Assembly (NCBI GenBank): GCA_945862065.1
Contig: CAMAWT010000004.1
Location: 92,104-156,103 of the forward strand
Origin: Flavobacterium psychrophilum
GTDB taxonomy: Bacteria > Bacteroidota > Bacteroidia > Flavobacteriales > Flavobacteriaceae
Reading direction: 5' to 3'
DNA length: 64,000 bases
Part shown: positions 26,613 to 35,887 of the stretch, one piece after another
Layout of the letters: each line of letters starts with the position of its first letter
How positions within the stretch are numbered: position 1 is the first letter of the stretch
Position numbers and translations under genes: made by a program
Notes under the pieces: generated by a model
What the model was told of the DNA's origin: nothing
The model's input: only the letters and a program-made list of their open reading frames with translations
Database searches by the model: none

Positions 26613-29444
26613 ATGACACAAAACGATTCATCAATTGAAGTACTTGGCGCCCGAGTACACAATTTAAAGAATATTGACATATCCATTCCAAGAGATAAAC
26701 TCGTAGTAATTACAGGACTTTCGGGCTCTGGAAAATCATCATTAGCTTTTGACACGATTTATGCCGAAGGGCAAAGGCGTTACATAGAAACGTTTTCTGC
26801 TTACGCGCGCCAATTTCTCGGAGGATTAGAACGACCAGACGTTGACAAAATTGACGGTTTATCGCCCGTAATTGCAATCGAACAAAAAACAACCAGCAAA
26901 TCGCCTCGTTCAACCGTTGGAACCATTACAGAAATTTATGACTTTTTGCGTCTTCTTTATGCGCGTGCTGGTGAAGCATTTAGTTATAACACGGGCGAAA
27001 AAATGGTTTCATATTCAGATGATCAAATAAAAGAATTGATTACGGAAGATTTTATTAATAAACGCATTAATATTTTGGCTCCTGTTATTAGGGCTAGAAA
27101 GGGTCATTATGCCGAATTATTTCAACAAATAGCTAAACAAGGTTTTCTAAAAGTGCGTGTTGACGGAAAAATTGTCGATATCACAACAGGCATGAAACTC
27201 GATCGTTACAAAAACCACGATATTGAAATAGTTATTGATCGTTTATTAGTTGAAAATGAAGCAGAGTTGAATAAACGATTATCCGAAAGCATCAAAACAG
27301 CCATGTATCATGGAGAAGATGTCATGATGGTCATTGAACACGAATCAAACGAAGTTCGATTTTTCAGTCGCACGTTGATGTGCCCAACTTCTGGTATTTC
27401 GTATCAAAATCCGGAACCTAATTTATTTTCTTTCAATTCGCCAAAAGGCGCTTGTGAAGATTGTAATGGACTAGGAACGATCAATCAAATCAATATTAAA
27501 AAGATTATTCCTAACCCCAAATTGTCTATCAACAAAGGAGGAATCATTCCGTTAGGCGAATACAAAAGCTCTTGGATGTTCAAGCAATTGGAAGTTATTG
27601 GAGAAAAATATGGTTTTAAACTAACCGATCCTATCGAAAAAATATCTGACGAAGCCATTGACATGATTCTGAACGGTGGTAACGAAAAATTTGCTGTTGT
27701 TTCAAAAACGGCTGGAGTCACCAAAGAATATAAAATTGACTTTGAAGGAATTTCAAAATTCATCAAAAATCAATTCGATCAAAGTAATTCATCTTCTATA
27801 AAAAGATGGGCAAAAGAGTTTATGGACGAAATTGATTGTCCTGTTTGCAATGGCTCTAGACTAAAAAAAGAATCTTTATTTTTTAAAATCAATGATCAAA
27901 ACATTGCACAACTTTCGGCAATGGATATTTCAGAATTATCGGTTTGGTTTTCAGATTTACCAAAACATTTAAACAAAAAGCAAACAACAATTGCTATCGA
28001 GATTTTAAAAGAAATCAACGACCGATTGCAGTTTTTACTAGATGTTGGACTTAATTATCTAGCCTTAAACAGAAGTTCCAAATCGCTCTCTGGTGGAGAA
28101 GCACAACGAATTCGACTTGCTACACAAATTGGTTCGCAACTGGTTGGTGTTTTGTATATTTTGGACGAACCAAGTATTGGATTGCATCAACGCGACAATG
28201 AACGATTGATCAATTCGCTGAAAAATTTACGTGATATTGGCAACTCGGTTTTGGTTGTTGAACACGATAAAGACATGATAGAAAACGCCGATTATGTGAT
28301 TGATATTGGTCCTAAAGCAGGAAAATATGGTGGTGAAATCATCAGTAAAGGAACTCCAAAAGAACTTCTTGCAGAACATACCCTTACGGCACAATACCTC
28401 AATGGCGAATTGAAAATTGAAGTGCCTAAAACCCGCAGAGAAGGCAATGGAAAATCAATAAAATTGACAGGCGCATCGGGAAATAATTTAAAGAATGTTA
28501 CAGTAACTTTCCCTTTAGGAAAATTAATTTGCGTTACAGGTGTTTCTGGCAGCGGAAAGTCAACGTTAATAAATGAAACCCTCTACCCTATTTTAAACGA
28601 ACATATTTTTAATGGTGTCAAAAAACCACAGCCTTATAAAAAAATTGAAGGATTGGAACATATTGACAAAGTTATTGATATTGATCAAAGTCCAATTGGA
28701 AGAACGCCTCGTTCCAATCCAGCAACGTACACAGATGTATTTTCAGAAGTGCGGAATCTTTTTACAATGACACCAGAAGCCATGATTAGAGGTTATAAAG
28801 CAGGACGCTTTAGCTTTAATGTAAAAGGCGGACGCTGTGAAACCTGCGAAGGATCGGGGGTGCGAACGATTGAAATGAGTTTTTTACCCGATGTGTATGT
28901 AGAATGTGAAACCTGTCAGGGCAAACGATTCAATCGAGAAACACTTGAAATAAGATATAAATCAAAATCCATATCAGATATTTTGAATATGACTGTTGAT
29001 GAAGCGGTGCCGTTCTTTGAAAATATCCCCAAAATTTACCGAAAAGTAAAAACCATTCAAGATGTTGGTCTGGGTTATATTACCCTTGGACAACAAAGTA
29101 CTACCCTTTCTGGTGGCGAAGCCCAAAGAATAAAATTGGCAACCGAGCTTTCTAAAAAAGACACTGGAAACACTTTTTACATCATGGATGAACCCACAAC
29201 AGGACTTCATTTTGAAGATATTCGTGTACTTATGGATGTTATAAATAAACTAGTAGACAAAGGAAATACTGTTTTGATAATCGAACACAACCTCGATGTA
29301 ATCAAACTTGCTGATTATATTATTGATGTAGGTATGGAAGGTGGAAAAGGCGGTGGCGAAATTCTATGCACTGGCACTCCTGAAGAAATCATCAAAAATA
29401 AAAAAAGTTACACCGCTAAATTTTTAAAATTAGAATTGAAATAA
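26613..29444 (+). CDS. uvrA: Excinuclease ABC subunit A
   Basis: A 943-residue nucleotide excision repair damage sensor, full length. Two ABC ATPase modules are complete: Walker [21 protein letters not shown] near the N-terminus and [19 protein letters not shown] in the second half; signatures [13 protein letters not shown] and [13 protein letters not shown]; Walker [11 protein letters not shown] and [10 protein letters not shown]. Zinc-binding pairs [15 protein letters not shown] and CETCEGSG...CETCQGKRF are present. The first finger looks odd: CPTSG replaces the usual CPxCG, so one ligand is missing there. It acts with UvrB and UvrC, which are not in the window. Confidence 0.96.
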   Translation: MTQNDSSIEVLGARVHNLKNIDISIPRDKLVVITGLSGSGKSSLAFDTIYAEGQRRYIETFSAYARQFLGGLERPDVDKIDGLSPVIAIEQKTTSKSPRSTVGTITEIYDFLRLLYARAGEAFSYNTGEKMVSYSDDQIKELITEDFINKRINILAPVIRARKGHYAELFQQIAKQGFLKVRVDGKIVDITTGMKLDRYKNHDIEIVIDRLLVENEAELNKRLSESIKTAMYHGEDVMMVIEHESNEVRFFSRTLMCPTSGISYQNPEPNLFSFNSPKGACEDCNGLGTINQINIKKIIPNPKLSINKGGIIPLGEYKSSWMFKQLEVIGEKYGFKLTDPIEKISDEAIDMILNGGNEKFAVVSKTAGVTKEYKIDFEGISKFIKNQFDQSNSSSIKRWAKEFMDEIDCPVCNGSRLKKESLFFKINDQNIAQLSAMDISELSVWFSDLPKHLNKKQTTIAIEILKEINDRLQFLLDVGLNYLALNRSSKSLSGGEAQRIRLATQIGSQLVGVLYILDEPSIGLHQRDNERLINSLKNLRDIGNSVLVVEHDKDMIENADYVIDIGPKAGKYGGEIISKGTPKELLAEHTLTAQYLNGELKIEVPKTRREGNGKSIKLTGASGNNLKNVTVTFPLGKLICVTGVSGSGKSTLINETLYPILNEHIFNGVKKPQPYKKIEGLEHIDKVIDIDQSPIGRTPRSNPATYTDVFSEVRNLFTMTPEAMIRGYKAGRFSFNVKGGRCETCEGSGVRTIEMSFLPDVYVECETCQGKRFNRETLEIRYKSKSISDILNMTVDEAVPFFENIPKIYRKVKTIQDVGLGYITLGQQSTTLSGGEAQRIKLATELSKKDTGNTFYIMDEPTTGLHFEDIRVLMDVINKLVDKGNTVLIIEHNLDVIKLADYIIDVGMEGGKGGGEILCTGTPEEIIKNKKSYTAKFLKLELK

Positions 29445-29512
29445 TTTCCTTTTTTTTTTAAATAGGTAATTAGATACTAATTTTGTTATATCGGCTTGAT
29501 TAAAATCCAGCC

Positions 29513-29600
29513 CTACAAAATGTGTCGAGCCTACGGCTCTTTTGCGTAAAATAGTCCCGTAGGGACGAACCATTTTGTAGCAACGGATTTTAATCCGTTG
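29513..29600. repeat. Nested hairpin element (cloverleaf-like)
   Basis: A 10-bp outer stem encloses two 5-bp hairpins and abuts a perfect 9-bp hairpin. Bases CTACGGCTC and GTCCCGTAGGGAC make the inner palindromes; the latter word also occurs in dispersed repeat copies 3 and 5, which hints at shared origin. Confidence 0.6.
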
Positions 29601-29728
29601 TTAAAAGAATTTCAATCCGTTGTTTTATGGAATTTTAATCCGTTTATAATTGAATATTAGATTTTCAAATCAATTAGACATTATAAATTTTTCTACTGAA
29701 AAAAAAAGGTCTATTTTAGCAGGTTGTT

Positions 29729-29808
29729 AGCCCAGATTGAAGTGGAAATCCTTTTGTGTAGCGTCAGCGGAGCAAAAGATTGAAACGGAAAGCTGGAAAT
29801 AGCTCCTA
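29729..29808 (+). repeat. Dispersed intergenic repeat, short archetype copy
   Basis: An 80-base copy: starts AGCCCAGATTGAAGTGGAAA, middle GTGTAGCGTCAGCGGAGCAA, end AACGGAAAGCTGGAAATAGC followed by TCCTAA. It is the most compact version and defines the conserved ends best. It lies 25 bases upstream of the LOG-family gene. Confidence 0.8.
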
Positions 29809-29832
29809 AAAAAAATGATTAAATAAAATAGA

Positions 29833-30558
29833 ATGGCAGCAAATCAATACGAAAACGAAGATCACAGAATTCAGGATAAATTGATTCATAAAACTTGGAC
29901 AGAGATTAGAACGAACGATTCTTGGGCTATTTTTAAAATCATGTCTGAATTTGTAAATGGGTATGAAACTATGTCTCGAATTGGGCCATGTGTGACTATT
30001 TTTGGATCGGCTAGAACCAAGCCCGATGACAAATATTACTTGCTGGCAGAAAGTATTGCTTACAAGATTAGTAAGGCCGGATACGGTGTTATTACAGGTG
30101 GTGGCCCTGGTATTATGGAGGCAGGAAATAAAGGTGCGCACGGTGGCGGAGGTACTTCTGTTGGATTAAATATTGAATTGCCTTTTGAGCAACATTTTAA
30201 TCCGTATATTGATAAAGATAAAAATTTGAATTTTGATTATTTCTTTGTTCGAAAAGTAATGTTTGTTAAATATTCGCAAGGATTTGTAGTAATGCCAGGT
30301 GGTTTTGGGACTTTGGATGAATTGTTTGAAGCCATTACACTGATTCAGACCAAGAAAATAGCTAAATTTCCAATTATTTTGGTTGGAACAGATTTTTGGT
30401 CGGGATTATTAGATTGGATTAAATCGGTGGTTATTGAAAAACATAAAAATGCCAATTCGGAAGACTTGAATTTGATTAAAATTGTTGATACAGAAGATGA
30501 AATTGTAGAAATTTTGGATAATTTCTATAAAAAATACAATTTGAGTCCGAATTTTTAA
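29833..30558 (+). CDS. LOG family protein (TIGR00730, lysine-decarboxylase-like fold)
   Basis: A 241-residue Rossmann-fold protein. GSARTKPDDKYY, ITGGGPGIMEAGNKGA and the diagnostic PGGFGTLDELFEAITLIQT are intact; the PGGxGTxxE motif marks phosphoribohydrolases that release free base from nucleoside monophosphates (cytokinin-activating in plants). In bacteria the physiological substrate is usually unclear. It is the first of a short plus-strand run, 20 bases before the MBOAT gene. Confidence 0.88.
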   Translation: MAANQYENEDHRIQDKLIHKTWTEIRTNDSWAIFKIMSEFVNGYETMSRIGPCVTIFGSARTKPDDKYYLLAESIAYKISKAGYGVITGGGPGIMEAGNKGAHGGGGTSVGLNIELPFEQHFNPYIDKDKNLNFDYFFVRKVMFVKYSQGFVVMPGGFGTLDELFEAITLIQTKKIAKFPIILVGTDFWSGLLDWIKSVVIEKHKNANSEDLNLIKIVDTEDEIVEILDNFYKKYNLSPNF

Positions 30559-30578
30559 TTGCTATTTATTATTAAAAT

Positions 30579-32012
30579 ATGTTTTTTAACTCTTTTCATT
30601 TCGCCATATTTTTACCTGTCATCTTTTTAATATATTGGTCGATTGGCGCAAAGTCAAAATCATATCAAAATTATATACTAATTGCAGCCAGCTACTATTT
30701 CTATTCTTGTTGGGATTGGCGTTTTCTGTTTTTGTTGGTTTTTTCTACATTATTGGATTATTTTTCAGCGATTCAGATAGAAAAAAGCGAAGATACGACC
30801 CAACGGAAAATGTGGCTTTGGCTATGTGTGAGTATCAATTTGGGATTTTTAGGGATTTTTAAATACTATAATTTTTTTGCAAGTTCTTTTGCAGACATGC
30901 TTAACAATATTGGTTTTAAAACCAATCCATTATTGTTGGATTTGATTTTGCCAGTTGGTATTTCGTTTTACACCTTCCATGGTTTATCTTATATAATTGA
31001 TATCTATTATAAACGCATACAATCAGAACGAAATTTTATTGATTATTCGCTCTTTGTATCCTATTTCCCTTTGCTGGTTGCTGGTCCGATTGAGCGAGCT
31101 ACTCACCTATTACCTCAAGTAAAAGTAAAGCGAACATTTAACTTTGAGAAAGCAAAAGAAGGCGTTTATCAAATTGTTTGGGGAATGGTTAAAAAAGTGG
31201 TTATTGCCGACTCATGTGCAGTATATGCCAATGAAATTTTTAATAATTATCCTAGCATGAATTCGTATTCCTTGATTTTGGGTGCTGTTTATTTTGCTTT
31301 TCAAATTTATGGCGATTTTTCGGGTTATTCAGATATTGCTTTAGGTACATCAAAGTTATTTGGTATAAACTTACTTCGGAATTTTAATTACCCTTATTTC
31401 TCAAGAGATATTGCCGAATTTTGGCGGAAGTGGCACATTTCATTATCATCGTGGTTTCGAGATTATTTGTACATTCCACTTGGAGGAAGCAATGGCGGGT
31501 TGTGGTTTAAGATTAGAAATACCTTCATCATATTTTTGGTAAGTGGTTTTTGGCATGGGGCTAATTTGACTTATGTAGCTTGGGGTTTTATTAATGCGCT
31601 TTATTTTTTACCTTTATTAATTTTGAATAAAAACAGAAAAAATATTGATGATTTCAATTTAAGTTTCAACTTTGCTTCTGTAAAAACACTCTTCAATATT
31701 TTAATCACTTTTGCAATAACTTGTTTTGCTTGGATATTTTTTAGATCCAAATCAATTACTGAGGCATTTAATTATATTGAGCGAATGTTTACCAATCAAC
31801 ATTTTGAAAAACAGTATTTTACAATAAGCAGATACAATTATGAATTACTCGCTTTAATACTAGTTTTTATTTTAGTTGAATGGAACCATCGTAAAAAAGT
31901 CGAGCCTATTTCTGGCAAGTACAGTTGGATTAAATTGGGACTTTGTGTTGCTGCAATCATTGCACTTGGCGTGTTTTCTGACTATAAAGAATTTATATAT
32001 TTTCAATTTTAA
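30579..32012 (+). CDS. MBOAT-family membrane O-acyltransferase (AlgI/DltB-like)
   Basis: A 477-residue protein with about ten membrane helices, starting MFFNSFHFAIFLPVIFLIYW as in AlgI-type MBOATs. The family core is complete: LPVGISFYTFHGLSYIIDIY, SYFPLLVAGPIERA, FQIYGDFSGYSDIALG, the RKWHISLSSWFRDYLYIPLG block and the catalytic His in SGFWHGANLTYVAWG. These enzymes move acyl groups across the inner membrane for transfer to a polysaccharide or other envelope acceptor. The following gene encodes a membrane-anchored SGNH-like protein, the classical AlgJ/AlgX/DltD-type partner, 3 bases away. The acceptor is unknown. Confidence 0.9.
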   Translation: MFFNSFHFAIFLPVIFLIYWSIGAKSKSYQNYILIAASYYFYSCWDWRFLFLLVFSTLLDYFSAIQIEKSEDTTQRKMWLWLCVSINLGFLGIFKYYNFFASSFADMLNNIGFKTNPLLLDLILPVGISFYTFHGLSYIIDIYYKRIQSERNFIDYSLFVSYFPLLVAGPIERATHLLPQVKVKRTFNFEKAKEGVYQIVWGMVKKVVIADSCAVYANEIFNNYPSMNSYSLILGAVYFAFQIYGDFSGYSDIALGTSKLFGINLLRNFNYPYFSRDIAEFWRKWHISLSSWFRDYLYIPLGGSNGGLWFKIRNTFIIFLVSGFWHGANLTYVAWGFINALYFLPLLILNKNRKNIDDFNLSFNFASVKTLFNILITFAITCFAWIFFRSKSITEAFNYIERMFTNQHFEKQYFTISRYNYELLALILVFILVEWNHRKKVEPISGKYSWIKLGLCVAAIIALGVFSDYKEFIYFQF

Positions 32013-32015
32013 AGC

Positions 32016-32906
32016 ATGAAGAAATTCTTATTATTTATTTTAAAAATCGTGTTGTTACTTTTTTCAGTGGCTATCGTTTTGGATGTACTTTATACGATAG
32101 TTTATGTTAATTCTGATTGTAGGTCTAAAATTGACTATCTTTACAATTCAGAGGATAAAGAATATGATGTTATTTTTTTAGGTTCATCGCGAGTTAATAA
32201 TCATTTTGTGCCCGAATTATTTGAAAAAGAAGGTTATAAAACCTTTAATTTTGGAATAACCCGTTCCAGACTAGAAGAATCGGCTTTGCAATTAAAATTA
32301 ATGGTTGAACGACGTTATAAAATAAAAAACATCATTCTTCAGGTTGATTTGAATATCAATACCAATGACCATTCTGAAGCCATTCGGTCTTTGTTTATGC
32401 CCTATTTGCATCAATCGGAAACCATTAGAAATCATTACAAAAACATACCCGAATACAATAAATTGCTATTTATTCCATTTTATAGATATATGAATTATGA
32501 TGCCCGAATAGGATTTAGAGAAATGTATTATTCGGCAATAGCCAAAAAAACAAATGTATTGGAAAATAAAGGATTTAACCCATTAGCAAACAAATCAGGT
32601 GAAATGATACCTGCCGATTTGTCAAAATATTATCCGAAAAAAAATGTAGCATACGAAGAAATAAAACGTATTTGTAAGCAACATAATATTAATTTAATTG
32701 CGATTACTACCCCGATTTGTATGAGTACTATCAATAGAGATTATTTTGATAACATTCAGAAAGTATATCCTGAAATTTTGCGTTATGAAAATGCCGTAAC
32801 TGATGATCAATTCTTTTCAACTTGTGGCCATTTAAACAAAAAAGGCGCTGAAAAATTTACCGAAGTTATTTTAAACGATTTTAAAAACCATACACTCAAT
32901 AATTGA
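32016..32906 (+). CDS. Membrane-anchored SGNH-hydrolase-like partner of the MBOAT acyltransferase
   Basis: A 296-residue protein with one N-terminal membrane helix (LLFILKIVLLLFSVAIVLDV) and a periplasmic domain. The block EYDVIFLGSSRVNNHF has the GSSR nucleophile loop of AlgX/AlgJ/DltD-type proteins, and the C-terminal DDQFFSTCGHLNKKGAEKF matches the Asp/His end (D...HLN) of the same fold. It probably transfers the acyl group exported by the MBOAT protein to its acceptor. The next reading frame begins within its stop codon. Assignment is by motif and neighbour; overall similarity is weak. Confidence 0.7.
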   Translation: MKKFLLFILKIVLLLFSVAIVLDVLYTIVYVNSDCRSKIDYLYNSEDKEYDVIFLGSSRVNNHFVPELFEKEGYKTFNFGITRSRLEESALQLKLMVERRYKIKNIILQVDLNINTNDHSEAIRSLFMPYLHQSETIRNHYKNIPEYNKLLFIPFYRYMNYDARIGFREMYYSAIAKKTNVLENKGFNPLANKSGEMIPADLSKYYPKKNVAYEEIKRICKQHNINLIAITTPICMSTINRDYFDNIQKVYPEILRYENAVTDDQFFSTCGHLNKKGAEKFTEVILNDFKNHTLNN

Positions 32907-35701
32907 AAAAAATCTTATACATATTATTATTTGCTTCCACAATATTGCAAGCGCAACATCATTCGAAATTGAATGTAGTTTTAAATGATAGCATACAAAC
33001 ATTAACAGTAAACCAAGAAATAACTTATTTCAATCAATCAAAAGATACTTTAAAAAATATAGTTTTAAACGACTGGAATCATTCCTATTCAGATAAAAAT
33101 TCACCACTTGGGAAAAGATTTTCAGATGAATACGTAAGAAATTTTCATTTGGCAAATGATAAAGAACGAGGAAAAACAAGTATTGAATCAATTACAGATG
33201 AAAATAATAATGCGATAGATTTTAAAAGAGTAGAAAATCATCTAGATATTATTGAAATAAATTTAAACGAACCAATTTTACCTTTTCAAAAAAGGACGGT
33301 AACAATTTCTTATTCAATTAAAATACCAAGTTCAAAATTCACAGATTATGGATATGATAATGAGGGTAATTTAATTTTAAGAAATTGGTTTTTGTCCCCT
33401 GCAAGATATGATAACGGAAAATTTGTAATTTACAGTAATGTCAATGTTGACGATATTGCGAATGCCATTTCAAATTATGATTTGACTTTAATAGTTCCTG
33501 ACAATTTGTATCCAACTTGTGATTTGAATTTAGTTCAAAATATAAATAATGAGTATCATTTTGAAGGTAAAAACAGAACTGATATTGCTTTATATATTGA
33601 AAAAAAGAATAGTTTTAATACTTATGTTAACAGTCAATTTTCTTTAGTTTCTAATATCAACAACACGAAGTTAGACGATATTAAAAAGGCAATGATTATT
33701 GATAAGGTTGTTAAATATGTTGCCAAAAACATAGGAAATTATCCTCATGAAAAAATCATTGTTTCGCAAGTTGATTATGAAAGAAATCCGTTTTATGGTT
33801 TGAACCAATTACCAAGTTTTTTAAGTCCGTTTAGTGATGAGTTTTTATATGAATTAAAAATTTTGAAAACGTATTTGAATAATTATTTAAAAACCTCTTT
33901 ACAATTAGACCCAAGAAGAGACAATTGGATTTTTGATGCCATTCAAATGTATTCAATGATCAATTATATCAATGAATATTATCCTGACGAAAAATTGATG
34001 GGTAAAATTGCCTCATTCAAATTATTGAAAAGTTACCATTTGGTTTCGATGGATTTTAACGAACAATATTATTTTTTCTATTTGATGATGGCTCGAAAAA
34101 ATTTAGATCAACCTCTGGGTTTTTCTAAAGATAAATTACTGAAATTCAATGAAAAAATTGCATCCAAATGCAGAGCTGGTTTAAGTTTAAAATATTTGGA
34201 TAGTTATTTAAATGATAACGTTATTTCTAAAAGTATTGCCGAATTTTATTTATTGAATTTAAACCAACAAACGAATCAAAGTGATTTTAAATCCGTAATT
34301 CAAAATAAAACCAACAAACCTATCGACTGGTTTTTTGATGTAATAATTGAAACGCGAGAATCTATTGATTATAGTTTTGGAAAAGTTACTAAAACTACAG
34401 ATTTTGTAAATTTTAAATTAAAAGAAAAATCAAAAAACAATGTGCCAATTTCAGTTTTTGGTATAAAAAACAATCAAATTGTATCTAAAATTTGGATAGA
34501 TACTTTTAAAAAAGATAGTGTTTTTGTTATGGCACGCAATAGTGCAGAAAGATTGGTCATCAATTATTCTAATAAAGTTCCAGAAATAAATCAACGCAAC
34601 AATTGGAAATCATTAAAAAGATTCCATATTCTCAATAAGCCCATAAAGTTTAATTTTATTAAAGATATTGAAGATCCCAATTACAACCAAATTATGTATG
34701 TTCCCACTTTGGAATATAATTATTATGATGGTTTGATTCCTGGTTTGCGTCTTCATAACAAAACATTGATGGACAAGCCGTTTATGTTTAACATCAATCC
34801 AACTTTTTCTACAAAAACACAAACAATTTCAGGAAGTACATCTTTTACTTTCAACCAATATAATAGAAATAGTAATTTGTTTTTAACAAAATACAATCTC
34901 TCCTACTCCCAATTTCATTATGCTCCAGATGCCTATTATAAAAAATTCAATCCGTCGGTGTCATTCCGTTTTAGGCAAGATGATTTTAGAGAAAACAATA
35001 GAAAACAATTGCTACTACGATTTATTATGGTTGATAGAGAAAAATCTGATTATGTAGATTTAGCATCTGAAAATTATGGAATATTTAACATTAAATACAA
35101 CAGCATTAAGGCAGAGTTAACCAATCAGTTAAGCCATTCATTTGATTTGCAGTTGGCACAAAAATTCGGAAAATTAGAAGCTGAAGTTGAATATAGAAAG
35201 CTTTTTAATAGCAATCGAAGTATAAATATTAGATTATATAGCGGACTATTTTTAGCTAATAATACCAATTCAGAATTTTTTAGTTTCGGATTAGACCGAC
35301 CAACAGATTATATGTTTGATCATAATTTTATAGGTAGATCAGAAAGCACGGGACTTATGAGTCAGCAATTTATCATGGCGGAGGGCGGATTTAAATCAAA
35401 ATTCGAAAAAAGGTATTCCAACCAATACATGACTACTATTAATGCAGGTTTTAATATTTGGAATTGGGTTGAAATATATGGAGATGCGGGTGTAATCAAA
35501 AATAAAATGGAGCAACCAAAATTTCTTTTTGATAGTGGTGTTCGATTAAATTTAATTACCAATTATTTTGAATTATATTTTCCAGTATATTCCAGTAATG
35601 GATTTGAATTGAAGGAACCAAATTACAGCGAAAAAATACGTTTTGTGATTTCATTAAGTCCTCAAACCATAATTAATCTTTTCACAAGAAAATGGTTTTA
35701 A
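32903..35701 (+). CDS. M1-aminopeptidase-like protein lacking the zinc motif, with predicted C-terminal outer-membrane barrel
   Basis: A 932-residue exported protein (signal MKKILYILLFASTILQAQ) starting at a TTG that overlaps the previous stop (TTGA). Residues ~20-220 follow the N-terminal M1 domain (SKLNVVLNDSIQTLTVNQEI; FQKRTVTISYSIKIPSS). Where M1 enzymes carry HExxH and the downstream Glu, this protein has SPFSDEFLYELKILKTYLNN and WIFDAIQMYSMINY, so the zinc ligands are missing and proteolysis is unlikely. From ~600 the sequence is strand-rich with alternating aromatics (YYDGLIPGLRLHNKTL; GSTSFTFNQYNR) and ends in RKWF, suggesting a C-terminal barrel. Role unknown; co-transcribed with the MBOAT/SGNH pair. 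Confidence 0.75.
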   Translation: MKKILYILLFASTILQAQHHSKLNVVLNDSIQTLTVNQEITYFNQSKDTLKNIVLNDWNHSYSDKNSPLGKRFSDEYVRNFHLANDKERGKTSIESITDENNNAIDFKRVENHLDIIEINLNEPILPFQKRTVTISYSIKIPSSKFTDYGYDNEGNLILRNWFLSPARYDNGKFVIYSNVNVDDIANAISNYDLTLIVPDNLYPTCDLNLVQNINNEYHFEGKNRTDIALYIEKKNSFNTYVNSQFSLVSNINNTKLDDIKKAMIIDKVVKYVAKNIGNYPHEKIIVSQVDYERNPFYGLNQLPSFLSPFSDEFLYELKILKTYLNNYLKTSLQLDPRRDNWIFDAIQMYSMINYINEYYPDEKLMGKIASFKLLKSYHLVSMDFNEQYYFFYLMMARKNLDQPLGFSKDKLLKFNEKIASKCRAGLSLKYLDSYLNDNVISKSIAEFYLLNLNQQTNQSDFKSVIQNKTNKPIDWFFDVIIETRESIDYSFGKVTKTTDFVNFKLKEKSKNNVPISVFGIKNNQIVSKIWIDTFKKDSVFVMARNSAERLVINYSNKVPEINQRNNWKSLKRFHILNKPIKFNFIKDIEDPNYNQIMYVPTLEYNYYDGLIPGLRLHNKTLMDKPFMFNINPTFSTKTQTISGSTSFTFNQYNRNSNLFLTKYNLSYSQFHYAPDAYYKKFNPSVSFRFRQDDFRENNRKQLLLRFIMVDREKSDYVDLASENYGIFNIKYNSIKAELTNQLSHSFDLQLAQKFGKLEAEVEYRKLFNSNRSINIRLYSGLFLANNTNSEFFSFGLDRPTDYMFDHNFIGRSESTGLMSQQFIMAEGGFKSKFEKRYSNQYMTTINAGFNIWNWVEIYGDAGVIKNKMEQPKFLFDSGVRLNLITNYFELYFPVYSSNGFELKEPNYSEKIRFVISLSPQTIINLFTRKWF

Positions 35702-35854
35702 TTCAATAAAAAAATCCATTTATTTTATTAAATATTCATTGATATTTCAAATTTGGACTATAATTAATACACAATCATATAAATAAAACCTATTAATTGT
35801 CAATAATCAAATTATTTTTTTTGGACAAAATTAGTATTTAAACTTGTTTTTTAT

Positions 35855-35862
35855 TAAATTTG
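35855..35862 (+). promoter_or_regulatory. Possible -7 box of the fused E1 gene
   Basis: TAAATTTG, 25 bases before the ATG; no -33 element at standard spacing. Confidence 0.5.
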
Positions 35863-35887
35863 TTACTGATGTAACCCCTTTTCGATT

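Larger units (their letters stand above)
29445..29832. other. Gene-free region of structured repeats
   Basis: No gene seen. 29513-29522 (CTACAAAATG) pairs with 29571-29580 (CATTTTGTAG) and encloses two small hairpins, GAGCC-TAC-GGCTC (29527-29539) and GTCCC-GTA-GGGAC (29554-29566). A 9-bp perfect hairpin CAACGGATT/AATCCGTTG follows (29581-29600), and fragments of the word AATCCGTT recur to 29645. The right part holds a dispersed repeat copy. Confidence 0.6.
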
